Shown: positions 61,972 to 64,000 of the stretch, one piece after another
Layout of the letters: each line of letters starts with the position of its first letter
Numbering within the stretch: position 1 is the stretch's first letter
DNA from: Trichormus variabilis 0441
GTDB taxonomy: Bacteria > Cyanobacteriota > Cyanobacteriia > Cyanobacteriales > Nostocaceae
Direction: 5' to 3'
DNA: 64,000 nucleotides
Assembly (NCBI RefSeq): GCF_009856605.1
Contig: NZ_CP047242.1
Location: 2,168,001 to 2,232,000 of the forward strand
Position numbers and translations under genes: made by a program
The notes under the pieces: model-generated
Told to the model about the DNA's origin: nothing
Database searches by the model: none
What the model saw: only the letters and a program-made list of their open reading frames with translations

Positions 61972-63114
61972 TTAAACTATCCTTTGTAATGCCCATTTAT
62001 ATGAGCCTTGACTATCTTTTCCTATACCAGATATTGTCTTACCATCTGATGATAAACTACCTTGATTTTCTGCCAATCTCCAATATCCTGATATTATCCT
62101 AATCTCTTTTATCTCCACTATATTAGTTTCATGGTTAACATTTCCTTCTATAGCAACCTTAGCTGTTCCATTCCAAAAATGTTTATGTATTAACGTACCA
62201 TCAAAATAATCTTCTTTTTGGTGAGTAATTGATAGAGTTGCTTGTCCACTACCAAACTTACCTAGCCAAGTACCGAGCATTTCAGGAAAGTTTGCTGGAT
62301 TATTTTCCAATAAAATTAACGCTAACCATTCTTGTATAGACTGAGGACGATTCTCAGGCTTAACTTCCATTCCTCTGAGAATAGCTTGATTTACTTGATC
62401 ACTAATATGAGAACTGATATTTTTTGGTTCTACCAATGATGTACCAATAGCTCTGAGTGGAGCCATTGTAGGAACTTCACCTGTTACTAAAGAATATAAT
62501 GTTGCTGCCAAGGCATAAACATCTGTATAAGCACCCCGTTTTGCTCTTTCCTCGTATTGCTCTATTGGTGCAAAGCCAGAAGACAAATATTCAGTGTGTT
62601 TCTGTGTCAAATTTGGACTAAATTGACGAGCTATACCAAAATCAATTAACACCGCTTCTGATTTACCAGAACGCAGCATGATATTCTGTGGCTTGATATC
62701 CCGATGCAGCAATCCATTGTTATGAACTACTGTTAGCGCTTCACCAATCTGATGAATGTAACGCAATGCTTCCGCTTCAGGTAAAACACCTTGATTTTCA
62801 ACCCGACTGGCTAAATTTTCCCCGTCGATGTATTGCATCACAATGCACCACAAGGAATCCTCATTAATAACCTCATGGATTTGGACGATGTGGGGGTGAC
62901 TACATTTAGCTAACTTGATAGCTTCATTCAAAAAATCTTGCTGAAACTTGGCAAAATCGGAATGGCGTTGCACTTGATCATTCAGAGTTTTGATAACAAC
63001 CGAGCGTCCATAATTATCTCTAGCGCGATAAGTTATACCAAATCCGCCTTCGCCTAATTCTTGTTCAATAGTATACTTACCACCTTGCAATTGCTGCCCT
63101 GAAACCCAAGCCAT
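61972..63114 (-). CDS. Ser/Thr protein kinase with unassigned C-terminal domain
   Basis: Residues about 13-270 form a Hanks-type kinase: glycine loop GEGGFGITYRA, Lys42 in VVIKTL, HRDIKPQNIMLRSG (catalytic loop), LIDFGIARQF (DFG) and GAYTDVYALAATLYSLVTGE. No membrane helix follows. The last 105 residues (MLGTWLGKFGSGQATLSITH, then beta-rich sequence through GTLIHKHFWNGTAKVAIEGN to WALQRIV) do not match PASTA, WD40, TPR or pentapeptide modules known from cyanobacterial kinases. Cytoplasmic; substrates unknown. Confidence 0.88.
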   Translation of the reverse strand: MAWVSGQQLQGGKYTIEQELGEGGFGITYRARDNYGRSVVIKTLNDQVQRHSDFAKFQQDFLNEAIKLAKCSHPHIVQIHEVINEDSLWCIVMQYIDGENLASRVENQGVLPEAEALRYIHQIGEALTVVHNNGLLHRDIKPQNIMLRSGKSEAVLIDFGIARQFSPNLTQKHTEYLSSGFAPIEQYEERAKRGAYTDVYALAATLYSLVTGEVPTMAPLRAIGTSLVEPKNISSHISDQVNQAILRGMEVKPENRPQSIQEWLALILLENNPANFPEMLGTWLGKFGSGQATLSITHQKEDYFDGTLIHKHFWNGTAKVAIEGNVNHETNIVEIKEIRIISGYWRLAENQGSLSSDGKTISGIGKDSQGSYKWALQRIV

Positions 63115-63402
63115 TGTTTACAAGCCAATAAAATTAGTGTCAATTTTGGCACTGTTATTACATAAATGTCCTGAGAAGGATTGACTATTTATTTTGTGTA
63201 AACTCAAAATCCACTGAGTTTAATAAACTGCCTTATTTCTCCATCGCTGTCACATTTACAAAGACCTCTAGAATTGTGACAATTACGCTAGAATTATTAA
63301 AGCTTCTTTACAGAATTCGCAGATCATCCCCAATTCTGTTAAAACAGCCTAGACCAAGATGTAAATTGTAAAATTTCCCCTAGACTTCACTAAAAATCCT
63401 CT
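63115..63402. promoter_or_regulatory. Divergent promoter region kinase / typA
   Basis: 288 nt, AT-rich, no gene visible. It must hold both promoters. No clear -35/-10 pair stands out by eye. Confidence 0.35.
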
Positions 63403-64000
63403 ATGACGCTCCCAATTCGTAACGTCGCCATTATCGCCCACGTTGACCACGGCAAAACAACCCTGGTTGATGCTCTCCTCAAACAATCCGGCATTTTCCG
63501 CGAAGGCGAAGACGTTCCGGATTGCGTCATGGACTCTAACGCCTTGGAGCGAGAGCGGGGGATTACCATTTTGTCGAAAAATACAGCCGTTCGCTACAAA
63601 GAAACACTAATCAATATTGTTGATACTCCCGGACACGCCGATTTTGGTGGTGAAGTGGAACGGGTACTCGGCATGGTTGACGGATGTCTACTGATTGTTG
63701 ATGCCAATGAAGGCCCCATGCCTCAGACAAGGTTTGTGTTGAAAAAAGCTTTGGAAAAAGGCTTGCGCCCCATCGTTGTTATCAACAAAATTGACCGCGC
63801 TAAGGCTGACCCCCACGTTGCAGTGGATAAGGTGCTGGATCTGTTCTTAGAATTAGGTGCAGACGAAGACCAGTGTGATTTTACCTATCTCTTTGCTTCT
63901 GGTATGGGCGGTTATGCCAAAGAAAGCATGGAAGCAGAGGCGGTAGATATGCAGCCCTTGTTTAATGCGATTCTGCAACACGTTCCACCACCAGTAGGCG
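63403..64000 (+). CDS. typA: Translational GTPase TypA/BipA (3' end outside window)
   Basis: The frame opens at ATG 63403 ([20 protein letters not shown]) and stays open to the last base, giving 199 residues. G1 [10 protein letters not shown]2 RGIT (in [17 protein letters not shown]), G3 [18 protein letters not shown] and G4 NKID are all present; [15 protein letters not shown] distinguishes TypA from EF-G and LepA. TypA is a ribosome-binding GTPase needed under stress and low temperature. Ribosome binding site is not obvious. Confidence 0.95.
   Translation, partial: MTLPIRNVAIIAHVDHGKTTLVDALLKQSGIFREGEDVPDCVMDSNALERERGITILSKNTAVRYKETLINIVDTPGHADFGGEVERVLGMVDGCLLIVDANEGPMPQTRFVLKKALEKGLRPIVVINKIDRAKADPHVAVDKVLDLFLELGADEDQCDFTYLFASGMGGYAKESMEAEAVDMQPLFNAILQHVPPPVG

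Overview
The window is chromosomal DNA of a filamentous, heterocyst-forming type cyanobacterium of the Nostoc/Anabaena group. Support comes from: many HIP1 octamers (GCGATCGC, e.g. 2406, 3413, 8011, 9741); heptameric tandem repeats of the TAGTCAT / ACTGACA type in the gaps between genes; a plant-type [2Fe-2S] ferredoxin that matches my memory of Anabaena variabilis ferredoxin I; NDH-1/Cup CO2-uptake genes; a biliverdin-reductase-like gene; and several cyanobacteria-typical families (CGLD27, DUF3318, PCP_red). Gene order also matches what I remember of the Anabaena PCC 7120 region from the ribosomal operon to petF, in reverse orientation. No database was consulted.

1-16100: the S10-spc-alpha ribosomal superoperon, all on +: rplB (5' end cut off by the window), rpsS, rplV, rpsC, rplP, rpmC, rpsQ, rplN, rplX, rplE, rpsH, rplF, rplR, rpsE, rplO, secY, adk, infA, rpmJ, rpsM, rpsK, rpoA, rplQ, truA, rplM, rpsI, rpmE, prfA, closed by a clear rho-independent terminator. 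Some junctions are tightly coupled (TAATG at rplN/rplX and rplM/rpsI, TAGTG at secY/adk). Others are stuffed with heptamer arrays that in places supply the stop codon itself.

16100-21600 (+): a decayed DUF2887-type gene, an ABC-F ATPase, gpmI, secG and a membrane-anchored matrixin-like protease. 21600-34300 (-): Uma2 protein, a GT4 glycosyltransferase, an MFS transporter overlapping recO, deoC, a solitary DNA cytosine-5 methyltransferase, a DUF697-like GTPase, an initiator tRNA with its own terminator, L-asparaginase, CGLD27, rsfS and a WcaI-like glycosyltransferase. 35100-39100 (-): a complete polar amino-acid ABC transporter operon in the order binding protein, permease, permease, ATPase (natF-natG-natH-bgtA by recalled synteny).

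39500-46400: YbjN-like and DUF3318 proteins, queE, a STAS-sugar-phosphotransferase fusion, then an AT-rich accessory patch with a 2-oxoglutarate/Fe(II) oxygenase, two overlapping micro-ORFs and an MFS exporter. 46400-51400 (-): ndhF-ndhD-cup, a CO2-hydrating NDH-1 module, with a strong terminator. 51400-64000: a SWIM-finger protein, a PCP_red miniprotein, a Spo0M ghost, a pentapeptide-repeat membrane protein, bvdR-map, petF, a SpoIID-like protein, srx and dps (peroxide/iron protection), an HTH-GrpE-like protein, a Uma2 ghost beside an intact Uma2 gene, a Ser/Thr kinase with an unassigned C-terminal domain, and the 5' part of typA.

Most of the window is housekeeping. The points most worth a second look are: (i) heptamer repeats that provide stop or start codons for six genes; (ii) a 41-bp element present twice with identical ends and different hairpin cores; (iii) the oxygenase / micro-ORF / exporter patch; (iv) domain fusions (STAS-sugar transferase, HTH-GrpE-like, kinase plus novel C-terminal domain); (v) three gene ghosts not explained by intact ORFs.
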